Assembly: GCA_022827225.1 (NCBI GenBank)
Contig: JAJDTJ010000067.1
Location: forward strand, 1-64,000
Direction of reading: 5' to 3'
Source: Candidatus Poribacteria bacterium
Lineage (GTDB): Bacteria; Poribacteria; WGA-4E; WGA-3G
Length of the DNA stretch: 64,000 nucleotides
The stretch's first letter is position 1. Every line of letters begins with the position of its first letter. The position numbers and the translations under genes were made by a program. Positions 52,942 to 62,157 of the stretch are shown piece by piece. Below the pieces are notes generated by a model, which was not told the origin of the DNA, searched no databases, and was given only the letters and a program-made list of their open reading frames with translations.

Positions 52942-53562
52942 TTATTTTTTGTTCCGATTTCTTAGGCGTTGCCGCGGCTGCTCGGATCTCGATCTTGGCG
53001 AAGTTACGCTGCGTGAACTCCGAGAACGGCGATTGTTGAGCCGCAAATCGCCTTTTTTATACGTCCGCCGTGAAAGCGGGGTATACCGACTTCCACTGTG
53101 ATACCGACGATAGACGTTTGTGTACGGATAATAACCGCTATAGTAGCGGTAATACGGCGCACGGTATCCGTAATAATACCGGTATCCGTAAAATGGGTGG
53201 TAGGGGTAATAAAAAAAGGATGGATATGCGTATGCATAAGGTGTCCAATAGGTGTTGTACCTATCCGGATAGACATAGACAGTACGCGAAGTCCGTTTCC
53301 GTCGTCCGTAATAACCTTCCGATTCTTCAGCATCTTCATGCTCTCGTTCAATTTCTTCTGATTCTGCCTCGGTGTCATGCGCATGCTCGGTTTCTTCTGA
53401 TTCTGTCTCGGACGTGTGCTCCGCTCCAGCATCTCTCACACTTCTATAGTGTTGTCCATGTTCAAAATTTGAAGACGCATGGTAACCGAGTTGCGTATAA
53501 CATCCGGCAAACGCCACCACTGCAAGAAGCAGCAACAGCAGGAAAATAGATTGCAGCTTCAT
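52942..53562 (-). CDS. Lipoprotein with Glu/His-rich and Tyr-rich regions
   Basis: A 206-residue protein. The signal peptide LLLLLLAVVAFAGC has a lipobox (AFAGC). The mature part has an acidic His/Glu repeat region (about 50-85, HAHDTEAESEEIEREHEDAE), a Tyr-rich stretch (about 95-160) and a very basic Arg/Ser tail. No domain is recognised. The composition suggests a surface or metal-interacting structural role, but that is inferred. It lies 30 bp upstream of the FadL-like gene. Confidence 0.7.
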   Translation of the reverse strand: MKLQSIFLLLLLLAVVAFAGCYTQLGYHASSNFEHGQHYRSVRDAGAEHTSETESEETEHAHDTEAESEEIEREHEDAEESEGYYGRRKRTSRTVYVYPDRYNTYWTPYAYAYPSFFYYPYHPFYGYRYYYGYRAPYYRYYSGYYPYTNVYRRYHSGSRYTPLSRRTYKKGDLRLNNRRSRSSRSVTSPRSRSEQPRQRLRNRNKK

Positions 53563-53701
53563 CTGTTTCTCCTCCTATCCGTGAATCTTGGTCAATTATA
53601 ACATATTATACGAGAAAACTTAAAAAAAAGTTTACATCCGCTGCCCTTTATATTGAAAATCGTGTATTGAAAATCGGTTGACTTAATCGGCTATCTTGCC
53701 T

Positions 53702-54310
53702 TCACCTTACATCTTCTGTTGTTGCTTTAAATACCGAATCAACAGCACCGAAAAGCATCGGCAGGTTATCCACGCCAAAACTCGTTCGGTTCTGGGTAAA
53801 GACATCGCCAATAAGCCGTCCAAATTGCCACCATATTCCGTCACTCACAATACCATAGACGGGGAAATCTGGTGCATCGTTTATCTTTTGTGCAGCTACC
53901 AACTCAGCGAGACATTGTCCCCACCCTTGTTCAAAATCATTTTTCTTTGCCTCAACCAGCACAATCAAAGGTATCCCGACAACAGGTTTGCCCAATTCCG
54001 ATTTCGTCGAAATGAGATAATCTGGAGTTCCACTCAAGGTCTCATCGTAGGTGATAGGTTTCTGTATCCAAAGCGCGTAGTCGTCAGCGTACTGTTTATA
54101 GATTTCCTTTAAAATTGGGAAGATAATCGTCTCACACCTCGCCGCTTCGGACGCAAAAACATCAATGTGCTGTCTGCAAAACTCAAAATCCTGCAGAAAT
54201 TGTTCTGAAGGATTTGTGGGTTCCTCAACATTAAGGAAGTCGTTTTCCGTGTATATGATCCTGAATTTCTCCAGCACTTCGGAAAGTGTCTTGAAATCAC
54301 TAAATGCCAT
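53702..54310 (-). CDS. PD-(D/E)XK-like hypothetical protein
   Basis: A 202-residue protein with a nuclease-fold pattern: GTPDYLIS, then LIVLVEAKKNDFEQGWGQCL. The P-D…E-x-K arrangement is typical of restriction-endonuclease-like folds in uncharacterised proteins found in cyanobacteria and others. No methyltransferase or restriction partner lies near. DNA cleavage is possible but unproven. Confidence 0.65.
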   Translation of the reverse strand: MAFSDFKTLSEVLEKFRIIYTENDFLNVEEPTNPSEQFLQDFEFCRQHIDVFASEAARCETIIFPILKEIYKQYADDYALWIQKPITYDETLSGTPDYLISTKSELGKPVVGIPLIVLVEAKKNDFEQGWGQCLAELVAAQKINDAPDFPVYGIVSDGIWWQFGRLIGDVFTQNRTSFGVDNLPMLFGAVDSVFKATTEDVR

Positions 54311-54900
54311 TATCCTTTCCCTCCTGCTCTAATTATACCCTTATCTGTGGAATGTGTCAAATATCTCACAGTTTCAACACAGAGCCATTTAGTTTTACAT
54401 ATTCACTTTATATCTGTGACTATGCTTCCCCGGTAGAAGCGAGTGTTTTTGCTTACAAGAAATCCGCAGAAACACCGTTTTTGCTTGGGCGTTTCTTAAG
54501 CAAATACTCCAAGCAAAACGGTGTTTCTTGGCACTCGCGATCTTGCATCTAAACGTTAACTTATGTCAACCAAAACCAAGATCGGAACCGAAAACTAAAT
54601 CGTCCTGCCTTGTCATGTGTCTCAACTTGATTCGATTAAGCCGATATAATGAAGAAATTTCTTATATCAAGCTCATTTTATGACTTTTTGTTCATTTTAT
54701 GCACGAAAAGGTCTAAAAAAATTGGTCTTTAAGAGATAGTAAAGCAATGGTTTGTGTTTATAGTAAAACCGAAAAATAAATCAATGCTTTAGACAATTTG
54801 GAAAAAAATAAAATTTGTGTCGGAATTCGCTCCGAATTCGCGTCATGTATATATGAAGGCAATCATGAAATTGCCACTCAGCAAACGGTAAGGAATTGGA
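54311..54900. other. 590-bp intergenic region with repeat copy and AT-rich leader
   Basis: It holds a larger copy of the hairpin repeat (about 54388-54550). Its left part, ATTTAGTTTTACATATTCAC followed by TTTATAT, also occurs at 61957-61990. Downstream, 54750-54775 has TTTATAGTAAAACC, another repeat block. Two GAATTC-centred sites, CGGAATTCG and CCGAATTCG (54821-54840), lie about 60 bp before the sigma gene and may be a control site. No gene is seen. Confidence 0.55.
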
Positions 54901-55686
54901 ATGGCGAACGACGTTAGTTTAAATCGGCGATTTTTAGAAACTGGTGACATAGAAGCATTTACACTTGTTTTCAAAAAGTATTATCCAGTGGTATACGCTC
55001 ACGTTAGCAGAATGATGCGGAATCATCCTGATCCCGCCGTAGATGCCGACGACATTACCAGTGAAACATTCGCTATAGCCTTCACTAAGAGGGAGGAAAT
55101 CCGAGAACCAGAGAAGTTGTTAGCATGGTTGCTCAGCACTGCGAGGAATTTAGCGATTGCTGAGATTAGAAATTCAGAAAGAAGGATGAGACATTTGGCA
55201 ATCGAATCGCGTGACAACCTTTCAATTAGCGAAAGAGATACTTTATTTGCATCAACACTGTTGAAAACAGATGCCGATCAAAACGAAACGAATCGGTATC
55301 TGGTAACGCAACTCCTCCGCCTAATCCCTGATAAGGATCGAGAAATCGTGGAACTCAGGCTTGACGGACTCAGACCCAGAGAGATAGCGCAAACGATAGG
55401 CTCGACAGTGAGATCAGTTCAGAAAAGGTGGGAGCGACTCATTACATGGTTGAAACCTGTTGTGCTTAACTTAGATGCGTTGATGAGCTGCCTCTCGGAT
55501 GAGAACGACAGAAAAATCATGGAACGGTATTTGGATGAACAGCCTCTATCGGAAATTGCGAAAGCAATTGGCATCTCTCGTTCTACCGTTGAGGAGACAG
55601 TAAAACGTGTGAGGACACAGTGGAAAAAAGCCGTGAAGCAAAATTCCACGGATCCTGTTTCGGCAATGGTTAAAAACGAGAGATAA
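54901..55686 (+). CDS. ECF-like sigma factor with two region-4 HTH domains
   Basis: A 261-residue protein. Residues 15-95 are sigma region 2 (FTLVFKKYYPVVYAHVSRMM, then DADDITSETFAIAF). Region 4 (about 135-180) is LLRLIPDKDREIVELRLDGL, then RPREIAQTIGSTVRSVQKRW. A second, similar helix-turn-helix (about 200-245) follows: DENDRKIMERYLDEQPLSEI, then AKAIGISRSTVEETVKRV. Usual ECF factors have one region 4 and about 180-200 residues. No anti-sigma gene is adjacent. Target promoters are unknown; the secreted-protein gene 440 bp downstream is a candidate. Confidence 0.8.
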   Translation: MANDVSLNRRFLETGDIEAFTLVFKKYYPVVYAHVSRMMRNHPDPAVDADDITSETFAIAFTKREEIREPEKLLAWLLSTARNLAIAEIRNSERRMRHLAIESRDNLSISERDTLFASTLLKTDADQNETNRYLVTQLLRLIPDKDREIVELRLDGLRPREIAQTIGSTVRSVQKRWERLITWLKPVVLNLDALMSCLSDENDRKIMERYLDEQPLSEIAKAIGISRSTVEETVKRVRTQWKKAVKQNSTDPVSAMVKNER

Positions 55687-56130
55687 CTTTTAACCAAAAT
55701 GACGACACGGACTGATTTAGGTCAAGTTAGTGTTGGCAATTAATTAGGGAACCCCGCAATTGTTGTGAGTCCCTGCAAACGTTAATGTTTGGAAACTTCA
55801 TCTACAATTTTTATTGTCAAAAATTGCAGCGTTTAATCGTATGTTAAAACAGTTATCATGTTGACATACGGTCTTAACTCGTTATATTATATAGTAGAGT
55901 CTAAAGATATGTTTACACTTTGATGGACAACCTCCCGCCAATGTAAAGATAATTGTGGATTTTACTATAAACTACTAAGTTTCGGACGATTTTAGGAGTT
56001 CTGGTGCGATAGTACCGATCCTATCACTGTTTGTTATAGAAGTGTTTATGACACTACATTTTATGATAAAAAAGGGACAAGTAGGAGCGTCCTACGGCCT
56101 CTATTCGCAAATAATGTAAGGAGATTTTTT
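55687..56130 (+). other. 444-bp intergenic region with promoter
   Basis: It is AT-rich without a gene. TTGACA (55861-55866) with TATTAT (55885-55890, 18-bp spacer) is a likely promoter, leaving a leader of about 230 nt before the ATG at 56131. The region 55945-55975 has ATAATTGTGGATTTTACTAT, related to the TATAGTAAAG repeat block at 12735. Confidence 0.5.
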
Positions 56131-56952
56131 ATGCGTTTTCATAATTTGACGATCACAATGACATTGGCGTGCCTCTCTATCGTCGCCATCGCAGCCCTGG
56201 CACTCCTTCCGATTACCAATGGGGTATGCGAAAGCGGATTTTATGCAAGCGACTGGACATATAGCAATGACAACACACAGGCATCTTATAGTGCTAGGCA
56301 TTATGGTTCACATTGGTCATTATCCGGTTCGGTTGATGCGCGTGGCGTTGATGCCTCTGTTAGTGTTTCCCCTTTTGAACTACCAGATTGGACAGAGGCT
56401 GATAGATTAGAGGGGACTGCGACAGTAACAGCAATTAGAGGCGATAGCAGTGTGCGGTCCACTTACTATCACGATGATTATCATACTTGTGATAACTGGT
56501 TCCTCGCGTGCTGGGGACACGATATAATCAAAATCATAGAAGGATCCGGCGAGACAAACACGAATGAACGAGCTCCGGACGCCTCTCAGAGTGATTCTCT
56601 CATCCTTGACGTTCAATTCACTACACACACAGCAACGAAAGCTGCGGCATGGTCAAAAAAGGAAGGTAGGGAAGTTGAAATTACATTGGGATTGGATCTC
56701 CCCGAAAGTCAGATACCAATAGAAAAAGGGGCCAAAGGCACCTATAAAACTGAGACACTTAAGTCAACATCGCAAAGCTACCAAGTTACTGGCATCAAAA
56801 AAGCCTATGTGGCTGATCAGGTTGGGCGGGGGGCTAACGTATCTCGTTTTTCTTCTTTCACTGGGTCGAATGTTTATGATCATGGTGCTACAGCAGCATC
56901 CACGGATTTTAGTTTTTATGAGGCAAGTAGTAATGCCAGTGTGTATGATTGA
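56131..56952 (+). CDS. Secreted protein of unknown function
   Basis: A 273-residue protein with a long signal peptide (residues 1-34, LACLSIVAIAALALLPITNG). The mature part is polar, Ser/Thr/Tyr-rich and probably beta-structured. Cysteines include a closely spaced set near CDNWFLACWGHD, and sequons NVS and NAS lie near the C-terminus. No family is recognised. AAGGAG precedes the ATG. Its position between the unusual sigma factor and the STT3/GspC-like genes makes it a possible target of regulation or modification, but this is inference. Confidence 0.6.
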   Translation: MRFHNLTITMTLACLSIVAIAALALLPITNGVCESGFYASDWTYSNDNTQASYSARHYGSHWSLSGSVDARGVDASVSVSPFELPDWTEADRLEGTATVTAIRGDSSVRSTYYHDDYHTCDNWFLACWGHDIIKIIEGSGETNTNERAPDASQSDSLILDVQFTTHTATKAAAWSKKEGREVEITLGLDLPESQIPIEKGAKGTYKTETLKSTSQSYQVTGIKKAYVADQVGRGANVSRFSSFTGSNVYDHGATAASTDFSFYEASSNASVYD

Positions 56953-57036
56953 TATTGATTAAGATTTCTATGTCCACTCATAACGTCAGTTCGGTGTTTC
57001 TGCCGGAACACCGAACGGTTAAAAAAGGAAAGTATC

Positions 57037-58635
57037 ATGAAACCTAAACACTTTTTTTTCTTAGTCTTCGTCTTAGTTGGCATAAGTGCTGGGTCCTTTC
57101 TCTTCCATCGCGCGAAGTTTACCCATGATAAAAGGAAAGTTCCCTTAGCCCCTGCTGAAGCAGCAGCCCGGCTGCGCTTGCATCCGCTCGCCTCTCCCGA
57201 AAAAATTGCCGAAGCAGAACGACAAACTGTTACGAATTGGGAAGAATGGGTAGAAGCAAGAACAGAGGTAAGTGTTGCGGAAATTATTCTGGAATGGTCA
57301 GAATTACCCACGACAGTTGAAAACCTACGCAAAATGAACCGTAATGCAAGTCGGAAAATCGCAGCGTACTTCCAACAATTGCAAATGCCTCCGCCAAAAA
57401 CAGCGGTCCCCATGACTTCTGAAGATTATGTTGAGGCAAAAAAACGGGAACTGGCACAGCGATACTATCAGGGACCTCAAACGCCTGAGGCACTCATCTC
57501 CGAATTTGGTGAAAAATATCTTGAGAAGTATCCGAAGTCAACGGATTGGGACGAGCATTATCCAGCCACAGAATGGTTGCAAACATTCATCAATAAAGGC
57601 GTTGAGTTTAAAGAATTCAAAGATTATAGTTATTATCTGGGTTTACGTCGAAATCTCATCAGACTTAAAGATGAACCGACTCAGTGGCAGTCAGGAAATT
57701 GGGGCATTCCAATAACCAATAATTTTGAAACCTATGAAGAGGGGTACATAGAAAGAAAAATATGGGAGGATAGTATTACGAAAAAGGTGCGAGGAGAGTA
57801 CCCGAACGAACCGGCAGTTTCTGTTTTTTTCCCAAGCCGCTACCCAGATAAATATCTTCCCACAATAGGTAAAACAACTTTTGTTAGTATTAGTAAGGGT
57901 GGCGGTATGTCCACATGGGGGTCCATGCTGACAAAAGAGCAAAGGAATAATTTGCTTTACACAGGGATTGAACCGGAGGATATCGAAATTGTTTACATTG
58001 ATGGCGAGTACAATATCCTCTCTGAAAAACCTACACCCTATAACCCTGAGAAATGGTTGGAGGACCATTCATACGTCACTGAATTTGATGGTATCCAGAT
58101 AACTTCGGAGAACTATGAAGACGTCCTCGGTGAGAAGATGCCTGATCAATGGCAGAAGTGGTATGAGGAAAAACACGGGCAAGACCCATCTGGGGTTGTT
58201 CCCGCTTACCATGATAAGAATGCTCTCCAAACCGCTGCAAGAGATGCAGCACTTCAGACGCAGGAACAGTTTCAGCAGGGACTCCGAGAACTTGAAAAAT
58301 TCGCAAACATGAGCGATACGGAGATTCAAGCAGAACTTGAACGCAGACTTACCCCACAACTACCAGAACTTCCGACAGATACAGATATAGAAAACAGACT
58401 CTGGTCGGAGATGCAATCGGCACAGATGACCCCCGCACGCTTTGAAGCAGCACTGAAAATTTTAGAGAAATATGGTCCAGCGGAAGGGATGCAAAAGTTG
58501 ACAGAAGCAGATCCAAAGGCGGCAGAGCAGGTGAAACGTATCTTCGGGCTACCCCCGGAAACTGAACATCCACCGGCACAGCAGCCAGCACCGGAGCCAC
58601 AACACAGGCACGTACCGCCTGAACCCAACCGTTAG
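57037..58635 (+). CDS. Membrane-anchored or secreted 532-aa protein of unknown function
   Basis: A hydrophobic N-terminal segment (FFFLVFVLVGISAGSFLF) acts as signal or anchor. The rest is soluble, rich in Trp, Glu and Tyr, with a helical C-terminal third and a Pro-rich end (PPAQQPAPEPQHRHVPPEPN). No domain is recognised. AAAGGAAAG lies upstream. The STT3-like gene begins 19 bp after its stop, so it is probably the first gene of a three-gene operon. Confidence 0.6.
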   Translation: MKPKHFFFLVFVLVGISAGSFLFHRAKFTHDKRKVPLAPAEAAARLRLHPLASPEKIAEAERQTVTNWEEWVEARTEVSVAEIILEWSELPTTVENLRKMNRNASRKIAAYFQQLQMPPPKTAVPMTSEDYVEAKKRELAQRYYQGPQTPEALISEFGEKYLEKYPKSTDWDEHYPATEWLQTFINKGVEFKEFKDYSYYLGLRRNLIRLKDEPTQWQSGNWGIPITNNFETYEEGYIERKIWEDSITKKVRGEYPNEPAVSVFFPSRYPDKYLPTIGKTTFVSISKGGGMSTWGSMLTKEQRNNLLYTGIEPEDIEIVYIDGEYNILSEKPTPYNPEKWLEDHSYVTEFDGIQITSENYEDVLGEKMPDQWQKWYEEKHGQDPSGVVPAYHDKNALQTAARDAALQTQEQFQQGLRELEKFANMSDTEIQAELERRLTPQLPELPTDTDIENRLWSEMQSAQMTPARFEAALKILEKYGPAEGMQKLTEADPKAAEQVKRIFGLPPETEHPPAQQPAPEPQHRHVPPEPNR

Positions 58636-58654
58636 ACGTAGAGCGACGCATGAC

Positions 58655-61312
58655 ATGGACGAGACACAGACCACCAGACCACGAATGAAACTGACACGCC
58701 TCACAAAACACATCGGGACCTACGGGCTGCTCCTTCTAATTTTGATCGTGGGCGCTTGGATACGCCTCCAGGGACTTCCCAACCTCCCTATTGGGCAGTT
58801 TACTTCCAACGACGCGTACCTCTACTATTCACACGCAGATACCATCGCGAAGGAGGGCGGGCTGCCCAAAGTGGAAACCCATCGCTGGGTACCGCTCGGT
58901 AGAGATTTAACAGAGACGCTACATGGATATCCTTATGCCCTCGCTTATGCGTATAAAGCAATAACACTGTTTTTTCCGAACGTCACCCTCTATGAGGTGC
59001 AGCGCATCGCACCGATGGTTTGTTTCCTCATCGGGACTGCTGTGCTGTTCATTTTCCTTTATGTCCGCTTTGGACTCAGTGTTGCACTTATCGTCAGCAT
59101 ACTTTTAGCAGTGATGCCCGGCGGCATTGAACGGAGTAGCGCGGGGTTCAGTGATAGAGACGGATGGTGCTGGCTCTTAGGTATCCTTGCTGTCACGCTC
59201 TATCTCTGTAAAGAACACACACCGCAAAAACGGAGCCGATACATCTACGCGGTGCTCTCTGGCGTTTTTGTCCTCATGGGCGGCTTGAGTTGGGAAGGAT
59301 TCGGCGGCTTTGTTATGGCAATTATTGCCGTTGAGTTCTGGCGGTTTCTCACAACTGACACCGAAGAACACCTCCAAGAATACATTATCTGGGTATCAAC
59401 GTTTGTGCCGTGGCTCTATCTTCTCTGCCCAGCGTATCACAGTGGAGGCGGGTTTTCAAACCACGTGACAGTTTTCCTATTGTTTCCACCGCTCGTGATA
59501 CTCGGGTTCCGGACATTCCGATACTACCTCACCCGTGGGCATCGTTTCGCGAAATTCATCGCAGAACAAATCTCGGTGCGTGCCATATCGCTTGTCCTCT
59601 GTGCAGTATGTATCCTTGTCGGTTTGGTTTATCTTGTGTTCCAACGGGGCACATTCACGCAAAGCGTCGTCCCTTTCAGTGATGCTGTTGTTATGGAGAC
59701 GATAGGTGAGCTCCGTTCGCCCTCGGATGTCTATTGGTATCATCGCTATGGGGGTGTGCTATTCCTAGCGAGTGGTTGCCTTATTGCAGGGACGCTAAGG
59801 CTTTGGGGAAAGCAAGCCGTTCTCCTTACGGCAACGCTTATCTTCTTTACGGCTTCGACCTTTCTTCGTCAATATTTGTACCACGTCTTGTCGCCAGTTG
59901 TCTGTGAATATATCTTCTACGGTGCAGTCGCGTTTACACCGATTGCTGCCCTCGGTGTCGCTGCGCGCCACACAATATCTGTAAAACATGAATACACCTA
60001 CATCGCAATGAGCACATGGCTTCTCCTATGGACTGGGCTTGCTCGCGACTCACAACGTTACGACTTCTTTGTCGGCGTGCCACTCGTCTTCTTCAGTGCT
60101 GTAGCTATCCAGTTCGTCGCAACACGACTTGCACAACGCGTAAAAACACACACAAAAATAGACCAGATGGAAAATAGTGCCGAAGCCTCATCTTCTCACG
60201 TCTTAAAGAAAAAGAGACAAACGCGAAGGAGAAAGCATAAGCAGCCTGTCAGAAAGTTGGCTCCGAAAAAGTCTCGTGTAGTTCCATCAATACCTTTCAC
60301 TTCACAGGTATGGATAAAAACGGGTATTCTCCTCGCGGGTCTCGCTCTTCTCTTGTTTTGGGAACCGCCCGGCAGCTCCGCCCGACACGGACTTGCACTC
60401 CGAGGACACGCCACACGAATAACACCTGAGGTTGTCTTCCCCAGTCCAGCAACACCGATGGCAAACGCCTGCCAATGGCTCATGACACATTACGCAAGGG
60501 ACGCTGTTGTGGCGAGTGCATGGAGCCACGGCAACTATCTCAACGTACTCGGTGGTGTCAAAACTGTCATAGATGCTGACCACTACATCATGCACTGGAT
60601 AGACCTCTATGAAGAACACGTTGCCGCTGCACAATCCGAACGGGATGCTTTGGAATTTCTCAAAACGCACAACGCAACGCACCTTTTACTCACAGAAGAA
60701 GATGTACTGTACACCGCATCGAAACAGACACACACCCATAAACAACTAAAACACTCATTTTCTATGGTCCCACTTGTCACCCGCGCGCCCATCGGCAGCC
60801 CTCACTACCATCTGGTGCCGGTACACAAAAACACTGCTATCACTTCCGCGGAGATTGACTTCCATCACGTTCCGGTCACGGTCAAGGCGCACCTTGAAAA
60901 CAAAAAAACCGTTAAACTTCCGTATATCCGATACGGCGGAGAATCCAAAGAAGCCACCCATAATACGCACAGGCATGCATCGCAAGTTTCCACAGAAACA
61001 GACGAGGCTCGAAAGGTCGAAAACAAAAATGGCGGTATCCTTCATCACTTCAATGCCAAAACGAAGCAGGATCACATCTACTACCTTTCTCCGCACAGTT
61101 GGAACAGCTTGGTTGTCAAATTATTCCTACGCAGTGTGCACAGCGACGCTTTCGTTCAAGTCTATCCAGAAGACGATAACGCTACCGCTGAGGACACTAC
61201 CCGTTACGCGGGAAGGGCAGTCAAAATTTGGGAGATTCGCTACCCCCCCAATATCGTAGAAAACTCGAAATATCTTGAAACAATACCTGAGCGGAAAGAC
61301 ACTCACAAATGA
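58655..61312 (+). CDS. STT3/PglB/AglB-type oligosaccharyltransferase homologue
   Basis: An 885-residue protein. An N-terminal membrane domain of about 11-13 helices covers residues 20-480. Then come a basic linker (KKKRQTRRRKHKQPVRKLAP), one more helix, and a soluble C-terminal domain. Acidic loop motifs suit an OST: ND-AYLYYSHA in the first loop and GFSDRDGWCW later. The WWDYG site of STT3 is matched by DAVVASAWSHGNYLNVLGG, then VIDADHYI, in the right order. The Trp-Trp-Asp is not conserved (AWSHG), so substrate use may differ. It would transfer lipid-linked glycan to Asn of exported proteins; a GT-C glycosyltransferase of another kind is the alternative. The stop overlaps the next start by 4 bp. 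Confidence 0.75.
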   Translation: MDETQTTRPRMKLTRLTKHIGTYGLLLLILIVGAWIRLQGLPNLPIGQFTSNDAYLYYSHADTIAKEGGLPKVETHRWVPLGRDLTETLHGYPYALAYAYKAITLFFPNVTLYEVQRIAPMVCFLIGTAVLFIFLYVRFGLSVALIVSILLAVMPGGIERSSAGFSDRDGWCWLLGILAVTLYLCKEHTPQKRSRYIYAVLSGVFVLMGGLSWEGFGGFVMAIIAVEFWRFLTTDTEEHLQEYIIWVSTFVPWLYLLCPAYHSGGGFSNHVTVFLLFPPLVILGFRTFRYYLTRGHRFAKFIAEQISVRAISLVLCAVCILVGLVYLVFQRGTFTQSVVPFSDAVVMETIGELRSPSDVYWYHRYGGVLFLASGCLIAGTLRLWGKQAVLLTATLIFFTASTFLRQYLYHVLSPVVCEYIFYGAVAFTPIAALGVAARHTISVKHEYTYIAMSTWLLLWTGLARDSQRYDFFVGVPLVFFSAVAIQFVATRLAQRVKTHTKIDQMENSAEASSSHVLKKKRQTRRRKHKQPVRKLAPKKSRVVPSIPFTSQVWIKTGILLAGLALLLFWEPPGSSARHGLALRGHATRITPEVVFPSPATPMANACQWLMTHYARDAVVASAWSHGNYLNVLGGVKTVIDADHYIMHWIDLYEEHVAAAQSERDALEFLKTHNATHLLLTEEDVLYTASKQTHTHKQLKHSFSMVPLVTRAPIGSPHYHLVPVHKNTAITSAEIDFHHVPVTVKAHLENKKTVKLPYIRYGGESKEATHNTHRHASQVSTETDEARKVENKNGGILHHFNAKTKQDHIYYLSPHSWNSLVVKLFLRSVHSDAFVQVYPEDDNATAEDTTRYAGRAVKIWEIRYPPNIVENSKYLETIPERKDTHK

Positions 61313-61806
61313 AACAGATTTTGAAATACATCGGTGTCGTCAGTATTCTGCTGCTTTGCTGGGCTACATTTTCATATATTCGGTTCCGCAAACTTCAGAA
61401 AAGTCCGCCTAAAAAGGTTTACGTTATCCAAGATATTGAGCGCAAGAAACCTGTGAAAAAGAACGAAAAGCTCTACGCGCATCTAAAACCAAAACAGGTA
61501 ACCCCCCAGGAACGCTTTTTTCAAACAATTCTTGAGAACAACCTCTTCGCACCCCTCGGATGGAAACTGACAGCGGCAGTGCCCACTTATCGACTCATAG
61601 GAACGCATGTGCCAACCGGCCGAAAAATCGAGGCAACGGCTATCTTACAAGAGCCAACGAGAGAAGGTAACGTTCGCATTGTTTCCATCGGTACAAAACT
61701 CGGTGGAGATACGGTTGTCTACGATATCCAACCGAAACAGGTGATACTTAAAAAAGGGAAGCAGCGGATAACCCTTGCACTCGCTAAATTTCAGTTGTTA
61801 AAATAA
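61309..61806 (+). CDS. GspC-like inner-membrane protein
   Basis: A 165-residue protein. It has a membrane segment near the N-terminus (YIGVVSILLLCWATFSYIRF), then a Lys-rich linker. The small beta domain has the pattern of the GspC/PilP homology region: ENNLFAPLGW, YRLIGTHVP, ATAIL, SIGTKLGGDTVVYDIQPKQV and ILKKGKQRITLAL. In type II secretion this domain links the inner-membrane platform to the secretin. No other secretion genes are in the window. ATGA overlap with the STT3-like gene shows tight coupling. Confidence 0.6.
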   Translation: MKQILKYIGVVSILLLCWATFSYIRFRKLQKSPPKKVYVIQDIERKKPVKKNEKLYAHLKPKQVTPQERFFQTILENNLFAPLGWKLTAAVPTYRLIGTHVPTGRKIEATAILQEPTREGNVRIVSIGTKLGGDTVVYDIQPKQVILKKGKQRITLALAKFQLLK

Positions 61807-62157
61807 AGTCCAAAAATATGTTACACTCCGCAATAGAAACCCATATAACACCCTTGTAGGGGCTGGGTTCCCCAACCCGACACTCTTTATCACGTGTGCA
61901 AACAATTATAGACTTTACTATAACAACGCAACTAATTACAGCAGCTCAGACAGGGGTATTTAGTTTTACATATTCACTTTGTATATATGAATACATTTTC
62001 TTCTGTAGGAGCGAGTGTTTTTGCTTGGGTGTTTCTTCGCGCTCGCGCTCTTGCGAAGCATATCAAGTAAGTTTCTCAACTTGCTTCTGTCCGTATTGTA
62101 TCACGCACCAGAGATTTTTTATTTGCCTTCACCTTATATCCATGCTAAACTGACAGC
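61807..62157. repeat. Intergenic region made largely of dispersed repeats
   Basis: At 61850-61935 lies an inverted relative of the MITE core at 12733-12810: GTAGGGGCTGGGTTCCCCAA then CCC, and AATTATAGACTTTACTATAA. At 61957-62055 is a copy of the GAGCGAGTGTTTTTGCTTGG hairpin family with its ATTTAGTTTTACATATTCAC flank. A half-site ATGTTACAC (61818-61826) also occurs. No gene is seen. Confidence 0.6.

Noticed and set aside
53070-53549. 159-aa ORF antisense to the Tyr-rich lipoprotein
   Set aside because: It arises from the biased codons of the real gene on the other strand.
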